A stretch of 32,901 nucleotides of DNA from JBGSTR01 sp963707135 (GTDB taxonomy: Bacteria > Pseudomonadota > Gammaproteobacteria > Chromatiales > Chromatiaceae), in NCBI GenBank assembly GCA_963707135.1, contig CAVPOY010000030.1, positions 1 to 32,901 of the forward strand. Direction: 5' to 3'. The notes under the pieces are model-generated. The model ran no database searches. It saw only the letters and a program-made list of their open reading frames with translations, and was not told the DNA's origin. Both the position numbers and the translations under genes were made by a program. Positions 8,664 through 17,038 of this stretch are shown here, piece by piece (position 1 is the stretch's first letter; each line of letters begins with the position of its first letter).

Positions 8664-10649
8664 GTGGAGGAGCTGTTCCACGATTTGCTGGCCTGGATCG
8701 GCGCCAACCCGGGCTGGGCCTATCTGACCGTTTTTCTGATCGCTCTGTCGGAGTCCCTGGCCGTCGTCGGCCTGGCGGTGCCGGGGGTGGTCGTCATGGT
8801 CGGCGCCGGGGCATTGATCGCCACGGGCAGCCTTCAGTTCTGGCCGACGTGCCTCTCGGCCATCGCCGGCGCGATCGCCGGAGACGGCCTGAGCTATTGG
8901 CTCGGCTGGCGGTTCAAGGACCGAATCCGTGCGTTCTGGCCCTTCTCGGCGCACCCGGAATCGCTCGACCGCGGGGTCGCGTTTTTCGAGCGCTACGGGG
9001 GCAAGAGCGTGGCGCTCGGACGCTTCTTCGGCCCCGTGCGCGCCATCGTCCCGCTGGTTGCCGGAATGCTTCGGATGGAGCCCCGGCGCTTCCTGGTCGC
9101 CAACATTTTGTCCGCCATCGCCTGGGCGCCCGCCTACCTGTTGCCGGGAATCGTCTTCGGCGCCTCGATCAAACTGGCCGCGGAGGCGGCCCTGGGGTTG
9201 GTGGTCCTGGGGCTGATCCTCATCGGCGTCGTCTGGCTCTGCTTCTGGGCCGCACGCCGGCTCTATGCCCTGCTGGGCCCGCGGGCCAGCGCCTGGGTCC
9301 AGCACCTGTTGCGCTGGGCGGACGTTCACCCGGGAATGGGGAGGATCGCCCGTGCGCTCGCGGACCCGGACCATCCCGATGCCGGAACGCTGACGGCCTT
9401 CGCCTTCCTGCTGGTGCTGGGCTTTTTCCTGTCGGGAGGCTTGATCGGTGTGACCCTGGTCGGGGCCCCCGGGCTGACCCTGAACCAGGCAGCGCTGGAC
9501 CTGGGGCACAGTCTGCAAACACCGGCGGGCGACCAGTTGATGCGCGCACTGGGAAGCCTCGGCGACGCGCTCGTGGTCGTGCCCATGGCCCTCGTCGTGT
9601 ACCTCTACCTGAGGCGCCGGGGCCGGCTCCGCCACGCCGTCTATTGGCTAGCGGCGAGCGGGTTCGCCCTGATCGCCACCCCGGTGCTCGGATTTCTGTT
9701 GCGGGTGCCCCGACCGGACGGCGAGCCGCTCGGCCTGCTGCCCTGGTCATTTCCAAGCGGGCCGGTCCTGCTCGCGACCGCCGCCTACGGGTTCCTCGCC
9801 GTCTCGGTGGCTCGGGGCATGCCGGCCAACTGGCGCTGGGCGCCGTACGCCTCGGCGACCGCCCTGGTCGGCGCCGTCTCGCTGGCGCGCGTCTATCTGG
9901 GTGCCGAGTGGCTGACCGATGTCCTGGCCAGCATCGCGCTGGGGCTCGCCTGGATCGCGACCCTCGGTCTGGCGTTCCGGCGTCACAGCCGTCTGGACCC
10001 GGGGTGGAGCGCGCTAAGCGCTGTCGCCCTCACCGCCTTGGCCGCGAGCCTCGCCGCCAACGGCCTGATCGGCCGCGATCAGGTCATCACGCCACCCGGG
10101 GCCGGGATGCCGGTCGTCGAGCAGACACGCGCCGCGTGGCTCGCGGGCGGCTGGCAGCGGCTGCCCCGGGTGCGCGAGGACCTGCGCCGAATGAACCGGC
10201 ATCCGATGACCCTGCAATATGCCGGCGTCCCGGCCGAGCTGGCCGCTGCCCTCGCGCCGTCGGGATGGACCCCGGCCGACCCGCTCGGCTGGAAGAGCGC
10301 CATCCGGCTGTTGTCACCGTCGCAGCCGCTCGCGGAGCTGCCCTTGATCCCCCACGTACACGACGGGCGACACGAGTACCTCGCGCTGGTCAAGGCTGCC
10401 GACGACGAGAGCCGGCTCGTCCTGAGGCTCTGGGCGACCGGTTTCCGACTCGATGACGGCACGCCGCTGTGGGTCGGAAACGTAACGGTCCAACGCAAAG
10501 AGACCGTCGCCGGCCTGGCGGCGCTTCCGATCACCGAGCCGGTGGAGACCGGCGCGCTGGCCGTGCTGACGCGGGACCTGGAAGGCCGGTTCGCCCTCGC
10601 AAGACCGCTCGATTCCAAACCATTGCTCCTTATCGGACAGGGGCGCTGA
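8664..10649 (+). CDS. DedA - PAP2 - LssY fusion membrane protein, PAP2 active site degenerate
   Basis: A 661-residue multi-domain membrane protein. Residues about 1-190 are a DedA/VTT domain (SLAVVGLAVPGVVVMVGAGAL; GRFFGPVRAIVPLVAGM). A PAP2-like transmembrane domain spans about 250-440, and the soluble C-terminal part (about 480-661) resembles the LssY C-terminal domain. The family is thought to act on membrane lipids or undecaprenyl carriers. The PAP2 catalytic residues look lost: PSGH reads PSGP, the HxxxD motif reads GAEWLTD, its preceding SR is AR, and the Lys of KxxxxxxRP aligns with Gly. The start is GTG, with a GAGG site eight bases upstream. Confidence 0.85.
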   Translation: MEELFHDLLAWIGANPGWAYLTVFLIALSESLAVVGLAVPGVVVMVGAGALIATGSLQFWPTCLSAIAGAIAGDGLSYWLGWRFKDRIRAFWPFSAHPESLDRGVAFFERYGGKSVALGRFFGPVRAIVPLVAGMLRMEPRRFLVANILSAIAWAPAYLLPGIVFGASIKLAAEAALGLVVLGLILIGVVWLCFWAARRLYALLGPRASAWVQHLLRWADVHPGMGRIARALADPDHPDAGTLTAFAFLLVLGFFLSGGLIGVTLVGAPGLTLNQAALDLGHSLQTPAGDQLMRALGSLGDALVVVPMALVVYLYLRRRGRLRHAVYWLAASGFALIATPVLGFLLRVPRPDGEPLGLLPWSFPSGPVLLATAAYGFLAVSVARGMPANWRWAPYASATALVGAVSLARVYLGAEWLTDVLASIALGLAWIATLGLAFRRHSRLDPGWSALSAVALTALAASLAANGLIGRDQVITPPGAGMPVVEQTRAAWLAGGWQRLPRVREDLRRMNRHPMTLQYAGVPAELAAALAPSGWTPADPLGWKSAIRLLSPSQPLAELPLIPHVHDGRHEYLALVKAADDESRLVLRLWATGFRLDDGTPLWVGNVTVQRKETVAGLAALPITEPVETGALAVLTRDLEGRFALARPLDSKPLLLIGQGR

Positions 10650-10704
10650 AATCTGCTCCTACCAATGCCGTGTCACACCGGACGCTCGGTCCTGCGGCCC
10701 GCCG

Positions 10705-11361
10705 TCAGGCGGCGGTCCGGCGAACCAGCACGATCAGCTCCTTGGGACCATGTACCCCGTAAGTCAGCGTCTGCTCGATGTCCGCGGTCTTCGAGGGTCC
10801 GGTGATCAGCAGGGCATTCGTCGGCATCCCGCGGGTCCAGTTCTGGGCGTCCACGAGCTCCGCGAATGTCGAATGGATCGAGCGCTCGTCGACCAGCGCC
10901 ACGTGGATCGGCGGAACCAGCGACAGCAGCCTCGGCTCCTGGACGTCGGGCCAGAGCACCAGGGTGCCGGTCTCGGCTATAGCGCCGCGGGCACTGGTGA
11001 AGCCCGCGTCGATGTCGGTGAACAGGGCCTCGCGCAGCGCCTCCACCGGCTCCGAGTAGGGCATCAGACCGATCCCGCCCAGGCCCTGCCAGCCCGTCTC
11101 GAGCACCGCCCCGTGCGGGCCGCCAGGTCCGTACATCAGGCGGCTCACGCCCCGGTCCCGCAGCAGCTCGAACAGCACCATCGGCCAATCGTCGCCCACC
11201 TCGCGCACCTGGCCCCGGACCGCTTCCAGGGCGTCGCGAAAGCGCCGCAGGCGCTCCGGCGCGTCCCAGTCGAAGCGCCGAACCGGAAAATCGGCAGACC
11301 CGGCGTCGTCGGCGGCGCGGGTCGCGCGCAGACGACCGAGGATTTGCTCGCGGCTGCTCAT
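10705..11361 (-). CDS. LutC/YkgG-family lactate utilisation protein C (orphan)
   Basis: A 218-residue LUD-domain protein of the LutC type. The N-terminus MSSREQILGRLRATRAA and the C-terminal half (GAIAETGTLVLWPDVQEPRLLSLVPPIH; LLITGPSKTADIEQTLTYGVHGPKEL) are diagnostic. LutC normally works with the iron-sulfur proteins LutA and LutB in L-lactate oxidation. Here neither partner is adjacent: the gene ends convergently against the DedA-PAP2 gene and diverges from prpE. An AGGGG ribosome site precedes the ATG. Its partners may lie elsewhere, or it may have a separate role. Confidence 0.88.
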   Translation of the reverse strand: MSSREQILGRLRATRAADDAGSADFPVRRFDWDAPERLRRFRDALEAVRGQVREVGDDWPMVLFELLRDRGVSRLMYGPGGPHGAVLETGWQGLGGIGLMPYSEPVEALREALFTDIDAGFTSARGAIAETGTLVLWPDVQEPRLLSLVPPIHVALVDERSIHSTFAELVDAQNWTRGMPTNALLITGPSKTADIEQTLTYGVHGPKELIVLVRRTAA

Positions 11362-11579
11362 GGTAGTCGGCCCCTGTTCGGTTCGATGTCGGTGAAGGCT
11401 CCGGCGGACGCGGCGGCCGGCACCCTCGTGCCAGGGACGGAAGTCTAGCAGGCAACGGCTGAAACCGGCCGGCCGCGTTGCAACTTCGGCGCGGAGCGAC
11501 TAGCCTCCGGTCGCGGAAAAATCACAACGACTCCCGGGCCAACCCGGGGCGCAACCACAACCCCCAGAGGAACAACGCG

Positions 11580-13475
11580 ATGGGCTACCAAGCCACCTAC
11601 GATCTCTCGATGAGCGACCCGGAGTATTTCTGGGCCGACGCGGCCAAGCTGATCGACTGGGACAAACCCTGGGACCATGTGCTCGACGAGTCCAGGAAGC
11701 CCTTCTACCGCTGGTTCAGCGGCGCCCGGATGAACACCTGCCACAACGCGGTGGACCGCCACGTGGCGGCCGGTCGCGGCGATCAGGCGGCCATCATCCA
11801 CGACAGCCCGGTTACCGGCTCGAAGAAGGTCATCACCTACTCGCAGCTGAAGGAGCAGGTGGCTAGTCTGGCCGGGGCGCTGAAGAACCTGGGCGTCGAA
11901 AAGGGCGACCGGGTCATCGTCTACATGCCGATGGTGCCGGAAGCGGCGATCGCCATGCTCGCCTGCGCCCGTATCGGCGCCATCCATTCGGTGGTCTTCG
12001 GCGGGTTCTCGTCCCGCGAGCTGGCCACCCGTATCGACGACGCCAAACCCAAGCTGATGATCGCCGGATCCTGCGGTATCGAGCCGAACCGGGTGGTGAA
12101 ATACAAGCCGCTGCTCGACGAGGCGATCAATATCGCGCGGCACAAGCCCGACCATTGCATCCTGCTGCAGCGCGAGCAGGAACCCGGAACCCTGGTTGAA
12201 GGACGCGACGTCGGCTGGGCCGAAGTCGTCGCGGCCGCCGAGCCGGCGGACTGCGTCCCCGTCGAGGCGACCGACCCCCTCTACATCCTCTACACGTCGG
12301 GCACCACCGGACAACCCAAGGGGGTGGTACGCGACAACGGCGGTCACGCGGTCGCAATGGCCTGGAGCATGCCCAACATCTACGGCGTGCAGCCCGGGGA
12401 GGTGTTCTGGGCTGCCTCGGACGTCGGCTGGGTGGTCGGTCACTCCTACATCGTCTACGCCCCGCTGCTCTCGGGCTGCACCACCGTCATGTACGAGGGC
12501 AAGCCCGTCGGTACCCCGGACGCCGGCGCCTTCTGGCGCGTGATCGAGGAGCACAAGGTCTCGGTCCTGTTCACGGCGCCCACGGCGTTCCGGGCCATCA
12601 AGCGCGACGACCCCACGGCGGAGCACCTCAAGCGCTACAACCTCGGCAATTTCCGGGCGCTGTTCCTGGCCGGCGAGCGCTGCGACCCGGATACCCTGGC
12701 CTGGGCCGAGCAGATCCTCGGGGTCCCGGTGATCGACCACTGGTGGCAGACCGAGACCGGCTGGGCGATCGCCGCGAACTGTCTCGGCATCGAGCAGCTG
12801 CCGGTCAAGCCCGGCTCGCCGACCCGGGCCGTCCCGGGTTACGACGTGCAGGTACTCGACGACGAGGGCGCGTCGGTCAAGGCCGGCGACATCGGCCGCA
12901 TCATGATCAAGCTGCCTATGCCGCCCGGGTGCCTCCCCACCCTGTGGGGCGACGACGAGCGCTATGTCGAGTCCTATCTCTCGGCCCAGCCCGGTTACTA
13001 CCTGACCGGCGACGCCGGCTACATGGACGACGACGGCTACATCTACGTCATGAGCCGCATCGACGACATCATCAATGTCGCCGGGCATCGACTCTCCACC
13101 GGCGGCATGGAGGCCGTGCTGGCGGGTCATCCGGACGTGGCCGAGTGCGCGGTCATCGGCGCGGCTGACCAGCTCAAGGGCGAGCTGCCGCTCGGACTCG
13201 TCGTCTTGAAGGCCGGCGTCAACCGAGACCGGGCCGAGATCGCCAAGGAGCTGGTCGCGAAGATCCGAGACGAGATCGGCCCGGTGGCGGCCTTCAAGAC
13301 CGTCGTCGTCGTCGAGCGCCTGCCGAAGACCCGTTCGGGAAAGATCCTGCGCGGGACCATGAAGAGCATCGCCGACGGTAAGGACTACCGGATGCCGGCG
13401 ACCATCGACGACCCCGCGATCCTCGATGAGATCGGCGCGGCGCTGAGCGCGATCGGCTACGCCAAGCACGGCTGA
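11580..13475 (+). CDS. prpE: Propionate--CoA ligase
   Basis: ATP-dependent activation of propionate to propionyl-CoA, feeding the methylcitrate cycle. The start is ATG 11580 (MGYQATYDLSMSDPEYFWAD) with an AGAGGA site about ten bases upstream; the frame is open to 11478 but that part is not protein-like. The 631-residue product has the acetyl-CoA-synthetase N-terminal domain, the adenylation loop YTSGTTGQPKGVVRD, the WWQTETGW motif, and the acylatable lysine in PKTRSGKILRGTMK. Neighbouring prpB and prpC support propionyl rather than acetyl specificity. Confidence 0.93.
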   Translation: MGYQATYDLSMSDPEYFWADAAKLIDWDKPWDHVLDESRKPFYRWFSGARMNTCHNAVDRHVAAGRGDQAAIIHDSPVTGSKKVITYSQLKEQVASLAGALKNLGVEKGDRVIVYMPMVPEAAIAMLACARIGAIHSVVFGGFSSRELATRIDDAKPKLMIAGSCGIEPNRVVKYKPLLDEAINIARHKPDHCILLQREQEPGTLVEGRDVGWAEVVAAAEPADCVPVEATDPLYILYTSGTTGQPKGVVRDNGGHAVAMAWSMPNIYGVQPGEVFWAASDVGWVVGHSYIVYAPLLSGCTTVMYEGKPVGTPDAGAFWRVIEEHKVSVLFTAPTAFRAIKRDDPTAEHLKRYNLGNFRALFLAGERCDPDTLAWAEQILGVPVIDHWWQTETGWAIAANCLGIEQLPVKPGSPTRAVPGYDVQVLDDEGASVKAGDIGRIMIKLPMPPGCLPTLWGDDERYVESYLSAQPGYYLTGDAGYMDDDGYIYVMSRIDDIINVAGHRLSTGGMEAVLAGHPDVAECAVIGAADQLKGELPLGLVVLKAGVNRDRAEIAKELVAKIRDEIGPVAAFKTVVVVERLPKTRSGKILRGTMKSIADGKDYRMPATIDDPAILDEIGAALSAIGYAKHG

Positions 13476-13584
13476 GCCAGGTCCTGTCCTTCGGCGGCCC
13501 CGACCTGCGCGGGGTCGCCGCTCGCCTCCCGGCGTACTGCCCGGGTCCCGGGGCGAGCCTTCATTGGGAAATCCAACGCATTAT

Positions 13585-13596
13585 ATTGTCGACAAT
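13585..13596. promoter_or_regulatory. Palindromic candidate operator 1 (ATTGTCGACAAT)
   Basis: A perfect 12-bp palindrome upstream of the GntR gene, containing TGTCGACA. Its form fits the short TNGTNNNACNA-like palindromes bound by FadR/FCD-type GntR regulators. It lies in an AT-rich stretch that probably also holds the promoter. Autoregulation and prp control are inferred. Confidence 0.6.
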
Positions 13597-13649
13597 GCAG
13601 TTTGTTTGTTGCCGCTATTGCGCTATGGTCGGCACCTGTTGAGTCAATG

Positions 13650-13657
13650 TGTCGACA
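13650..13657. promoter_or_regulatory. Candidate operator 2 (TGTCGACA)
   Basis: Second perfect TGTCGACA, centred 63 bp (about six helical turns) after the first and just before the start of the GntR gene. Nine of twelve bases match the longer palindrome of site 1. The same-face spacing suggests cooperative binding or a repression loop by the regulator. Confidence 0.5.
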
Positions 13658-13663
13658 GTTTCG

Positions 13664-14371
13664 ATGACTCCGCTGAGCGAGCCCCTGACCGACGAAGGCG
13701 CGACCATCGCCGATCGGATCTTCGAACACCTGCGCCAGGCGATCGTCGAGGGTGAGATCCCGCCGGGGAGCAAGATCAGCGAGCCCGGGATCGCCCGCCG
13801 CTACGGGATCAGCCGAGGCCCGCTTCGCGAGGCCATGCGCCGGCTCGAATCGGCGAACCTGGTGCAGCGCCGTCCGAACGTCGGCGCGCGGGTGATCACG
13901 CTCTCGAGCGGGCAGCTACTGGAGATCTACCACGTTCGCGAGGCCCTGGAGGGCATGGCGGCGCGGCTGGCGGCGGAGCACATGTCCGATCAGGAGGTCG
14001 GCGAGCTGAGGGCACTGCTCGGCGCGCACGAGGCCCAGGTCGAGCGCGACGAGGGACAGGCCTATTTCCAGCGCGAGGGAGACCTGGACTTCCACTACCG
14101 GATCGTGCGCGGGAGCAGTAACAGCCGGCTGATCGGCCTGCTGTGCGACGACCTCTATCACCTGACGCGGATGTACCGGTTCCAGTTCGGCATGGCCAGC
14201 CCCAGGGCCCGTCAGGCCCTGCAAGAGCACGGCCGAATCGTCGAGGCCATCGAGGCGCGGGACGGGGAGCTCGCCGAGATCCTTATGCGCCGGCACATCC
14301 AAGCCTCGCGCCGACAGGTGGAGCGACGCCTGCGCGACGGCGCGGAGTCGGTTACCAGCAACCAACACTGA
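13664..14371 (+). CDS. GntR-family (FCD) transcriptional regulator of the propionate cluster
   Basis: A regulator of about 235 residues. It has an N-terminal winged helix-turn-helix of GntR type (IADRIFEHLRQAIVEGEIPPG; ARRYGISRGPLREAMRRLES) and a C-terminal helical FCD ligand-binding domain (HVREALEGMAARLAAEHM; DLDFHYRIVRGSSNSRL; HIQASRRQVERRL). Position between prpE and prpB points to control of propionate catabolism, with a methylcitrate-cycle intermediate as the likely ligand (inference). I chose ATG 13664; a GTG at 13649 is also possible, but it overlaps candidate operator 2. Eleven bases separate it from prpB. Confidence 0.9.
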   Translation: MTPLSEPLTDEGATIADRIFEHLRQAIVEGEIPPGSKISEPGIARRYGISRGPLREAMRRLESANLVQRRPNVGARVITLSSGQLLEIYHVREALEGMAARLAAEHMSDQEVGELRALLGAHEAQVERDEGQAYFQREGDLDFHYRIVRGSSNSRLIGLLCDDLYHLTRMYRFQFGMASPRARQALQEHGRIVEAIEARDGELAEILMRRHIQASRRQVERRLRDGAESVTSNQH

Positions 14372-14382
14372 GGAGAAGCGCA

Positions 14383-15273
14383 ATGAGCGAACCATCGACC
14401 CCGGGCGGGCGCCTGCGCCTCGCCGTACAGGAAGAACAGCCCCTGCAGGTAGTGGGCGCCATCAACGCCTACCACGCCCGGATGGCCGAGCGGATCGGCT
14501 ACCGGGCACTGTATCTCTCCGGCGGCGGCGTGGCCGCCGGCTCGCTGGGGCTGCCCGATCTCGGCATCAGCACCCTTCACGACGTGCTCGAGGACGTGCG
14601 CCGCATCACCTATGTCACCGGGGCCCCACTGCTGGTGGACGCGGACACCGGGTTCGGCTCCAGCGCGTTCAACATCGCCCGAACGGTGCGCGAGCTGATC
14701 CGAGCCGGGGCCGCCGGCTGCCATATCGAGGACCAGGTCCAGGCCAAGCGCTGCGGTCACCGACCCGGCAAGGCCATCGTCTCCAAGGAGGAGATGGTGG
14801 ACCGCATCCGGGCCGCCGCCGACGCGCGTAGCGACGACTTCGTCATCATGGCCCGCACCGATGCCCTGGCCGTCGAGGGGCTGGACTCGGCCATCGGGCG
14901 GGCCCGCGCCTGCGTCGAGGCCGGCGCGGACATGATCTTCCCGGAGGCGATGACCGATCTCGACCAATACCGCCAGTTCGTCGAAGCCGTCGGGGTGCCG
15001 GTGCTGGCAAACATCACCGAGTTCGGCACCACGCCGCTGTTCACCGTCGAAGAGCTCAAGGACGCCGGCGTCGGCCTGATCCTTTACCCGTTGTCCGCCT
15101 TCCGGGCCATGAACAAGGCCGCGCTCGAGGTCTACGAGGCGATCCGCCGCGAGGGCACCCAACGCAACCTGGTCGGCACCATGCAGACCCGCATGGAGCT
15201 CTACGATTTTCTCAACTACCACAGCTTCGAAGAGAAGCTGGACGACCTGTTCGCGCAAGGCAAGGAGGGCTGA
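14383..15273 (+). CDS. prpB: Methylisocitrate lyase
   Basis: Cleaves 2-methylisocitrate to pyruvate and succinate. The 296-residue protein of the isocitrate-lyase/PEP-mutase superfamily starts at ATG 14383 after a GAGGAG site. It shows the Mg-binding DADTGFGSSAFNIARTV, the catalytic loop KRCGHRPGKAIVSKEEM, ARTDALAVEGLDSAI, and EGADMIFPEA-like geometry as GADMIFPEAMTD. The frame is open back to 14143 within the regulator gene, but that part is shadow. It is coupled with the regulator upstream and prpC 47 bp downstream. Confidence 0.95.
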   Translation: MSEPSTPGGRLRLAVQEEQPLQVVGAINAYHARMAERIGYRALYLSGGGVAAGSLGLPDLGISTLHDVLEDVRRITYVTGAPLLVDADTGFGSSAFNIARTVRELIRAGAAGCHIEDQVQAKRCGHRPGKAIVSKEEMVDRIRAAADARSDDFVIMARTDALAVEGLDSAIGRARACVEAGADMIFPEAMTDLDQYRQFVEAVGVPVLANITEFGTTPLFTVEELKDAGVGLILYPLSAFRAMNKAALEVYEAIRREGTQRNLVGTMQTRMELYDFLNYHSFEEKLDDLFAQGKEG

Positions 15274-15320
15274 CACCCTTCGCGGCCACAACGCTGTCAT
15301 CCCCATCGAGGAGAAAAACC

Positions 15321-16478
15321 ATGACCGAGAAACAAGAAGGGCAAACAGCCCAGGCCAAAAAGAAGCACGTCGCGCTGTCTGGCACCCCGGCGGGCAACAC
15401 CGCAATTTGCACCGTGGGCCGTTCCGGCAATGACCTGCACTACCGCGGCTACGACATACTCGATCTCGCCGACACCGCCGAGTACGAGGAGATCGCCCAC
15501 CTGCTGATCCACGGTGAGCTGCCCAACGCGGACCAGCTGGAGGCCTACCGGTACAAGCTCAAATCCCTGCGCGGGCTCCCGGCCGCCCTGCTCAAGGTCC
15601 TGGAGCGCATACCCTCGTCGGCCAACCCGATGGACGTGATGCGCACCGGCTGCTCGGTGCTCGGGACGCTGGAGCCCGAGCGCGTGGACATGAACGTGCA
15701 CGATGCGCGCGACATCGGCGACCGGCTGATCGCGGCATTCGGCTCCATCCTGGTCTACTGGTACCACTACAGCCACTACGGCCGGCAGATCGAGGTCGAG
15801 ACCGACGACGACACCATCGGCGGGCACTTTCTGCACCTGCTCCACCGGCGCAAGCCCAAGGAGGATTGGGTGCGCGCCATGCAGACGTCGCTCAATCTAT
15901 ACGCGGAGCACGAGTTCAACGCCTCGACCTTCACGGCGCGCGTGATCGCCGGCACGAACTCCGACATGTACTCCTGCATCACCGGCGCCATCGGTGCCCT
16001 GCGCGGCCCGAAGCACGGCGGCGCCAACGAGGTGGCGTGCGAGATCCAGCAGCGCTACGCCAACCCGGACGAGGCCGAGGCCGACATCCGCGCCCGCGTG
16101 GCACGCAAGGAGATCGTCATCGGGTTCGGCCACCCCGTCTACACGGTCTCAGACCCGCGCAACCAGGTGATCAAGGCCGTCGCCCGCCGACTTTCCGAGG
16201 CTGCCCACGAGATGACCATGTACGAGGTGGCCGATCGCCTGGAGACGGTGATGTGGGACGCGAAACGGATGTTCCCCAACCTGGACTGGTTCTCCGCGGT
16301 GGCCTACCACGTTATGCGCATCCCGACGTCCATGTTCACGCCCTTGTTCGTGATCGCGCGCACCGCGGGTTGGGTGGCCCATGTCATCGAGCAGCGGCAG
16401 GACGGCAAGATCATCCGCCCGAGCGCCAACTACATCGGCCCGGAAGACCGCGAATGGGTGCCGATCGAGCAGCGGTGA
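15321..16478 (+). CDS. prpC: 2-methylcitrate synthase
   Basis: Condenses propionyl-CoA with oxaloacetate. The 385-residue protein belongs to the short (type II) citrate-synthase group. Catalytic residues are visible: His in GPKHGGANE, His in GFGHPVYT, and Asp in the PNLDWFSAVAYHVM region, with the CoA-site segment FVIARTAGWVAHVIEQ. The early motif GNTAICTVGRSGNDLHYRGYDI is typical of methylcitrate synthases. The ribosome site GAGGAG precedes ATG 15321. No prpD (methylcitrate dehydratase) or acnD/prpF follows; instead a tandem-repeat array starts 28 bp after the stop. Confidence 0.93.
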   Translation: MTEKQEGQTAQAKKKHVALSGTPAGNTAICTVGRSGNDLHYRGYDILDLADTAEYEEIAHLLIHGELPNADQLEAYRYKLKSLRGLPAALLKVLERIPSSANPMDVMRTGCSVLGTLEPERVDMNVHDARDIGDRLIAAFGSILVYWYHYSHYGRQIEVETDDDTIGGHFLHLLHRRKPKEDWVRAMQTSLNLYAEHEFNASTFTARVIAGTNSDMYSCITGAIGALRGPKHGGANEVACEIQQRYANPDEAEADIRARVARKEIVIGFGHPVYTVSDPRNQVIKAVARRLSEAAHEMTMYEVADRLETVMWDAKRMFPNLDWFSAVAYHVMRIPTSMFTPLFVIARTAGWVAHVIEQRQDGKIIRPSANYIGPEDREWVPIEQR

Positions 16479-16506
16479 TAGCGGTCCCGCAGAAGACCTG
16501 ATTAGC

Positions 16507-17038
16507 CCTCACCCCGACCCTCTCCCGCGGGCGGGAGAGGGGGAATCGGGAAGTTCCGTCCCTGGAACATCGGGTCAGAATTGCCTCACCCCGACCCTCT
16601 CCCGCGGGCGGGAGAGGGGGAATCGGGAAGTTCCGTCCCTGGAACATCGGGTCAGAATTGCCTCACCCCGACCCTCTCCCGCGGGCGGGAGAGGGGGAAT
16701 CGGGAAGTTCCGTCCCTGGAACATCGGGTCAGAATTGCCTCACCCCGACCCTCTCCCGCGGGCGGGAGAGGGGGAATCGGGAAGTTCCGTCCCTGGAACA
16801 TCGGGTCAGAATTGCCTCACCCCGACCCTCTCCCGCGGGCGGGAGAGGGGGAATCGGGAAGTTCCGTCCCTGGAACATCGGGTCAGAATTGCCTCACCCC
16901 GACCCTCTCCCGCGGGCGGGAGAGGGGGAATCGGGAAGTTCCGTCCCTGGAACATCGGGTCAGAATTGCCTCACCCCGACCCTCTCCCGGGCGAGCGGGA
17001 GAACACGGAATGTCATTCCCTGGAACACTGGTTCACAA
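16507..17038. repeat. 77-bp tandem repeat, six near-identical copies plus a diverged seventh
   Basis: Copies begin at 16507, 16584, 16661, 16738, 16815, 16892 and 16969. Each unit starts CCTCACCCCGACCCTCTCCC and carries two hairpins: an 11-bp inverted repeat CCCTCTCCCGC / GCGGGAGAGGG with a 2-nt loop, and GTTCC-GTCCCT-GGAAC. The CTCACCCC...CCCTCTCCC core resembles a widespread proteobacterial intergenic palindrome. The seventh copy is diverged and holds the ribosome site and ATG of the next gene. Because 77 is not a multiple of three, all plus-strand frames stay open, producing long artefactual frames. There are no spacers, so it is not a CRISPR array. Confidence 0.95.

Noticed and set aside
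7260..9635. 791-codon open frame on the minus strand
   Set aside because: It lies antisense to hemL and the DedA-PAP2 gene, is Gln/Arg/Asp/Gly-rich with no family features, and arises from GC-rich codon bias.
11445..13469. 674-codon open frame on the minus strand
   Set aside because: Antisense shadow of prpE, with low-complexity composition; prpE is unmistakable on the other strand.
16581..17009. Extension of the K1 protein upstream through the repeats
   Set aside because: The open frames across the array result from a 77-bp period without stops and encode repeated junk in every frame; K2 has no such extension.
16507..17038. Possible CRISPR array
   Set aside because: Repeats are directly contiguous with no unique spacers and a 77-bp unit; no cas genes nearby.
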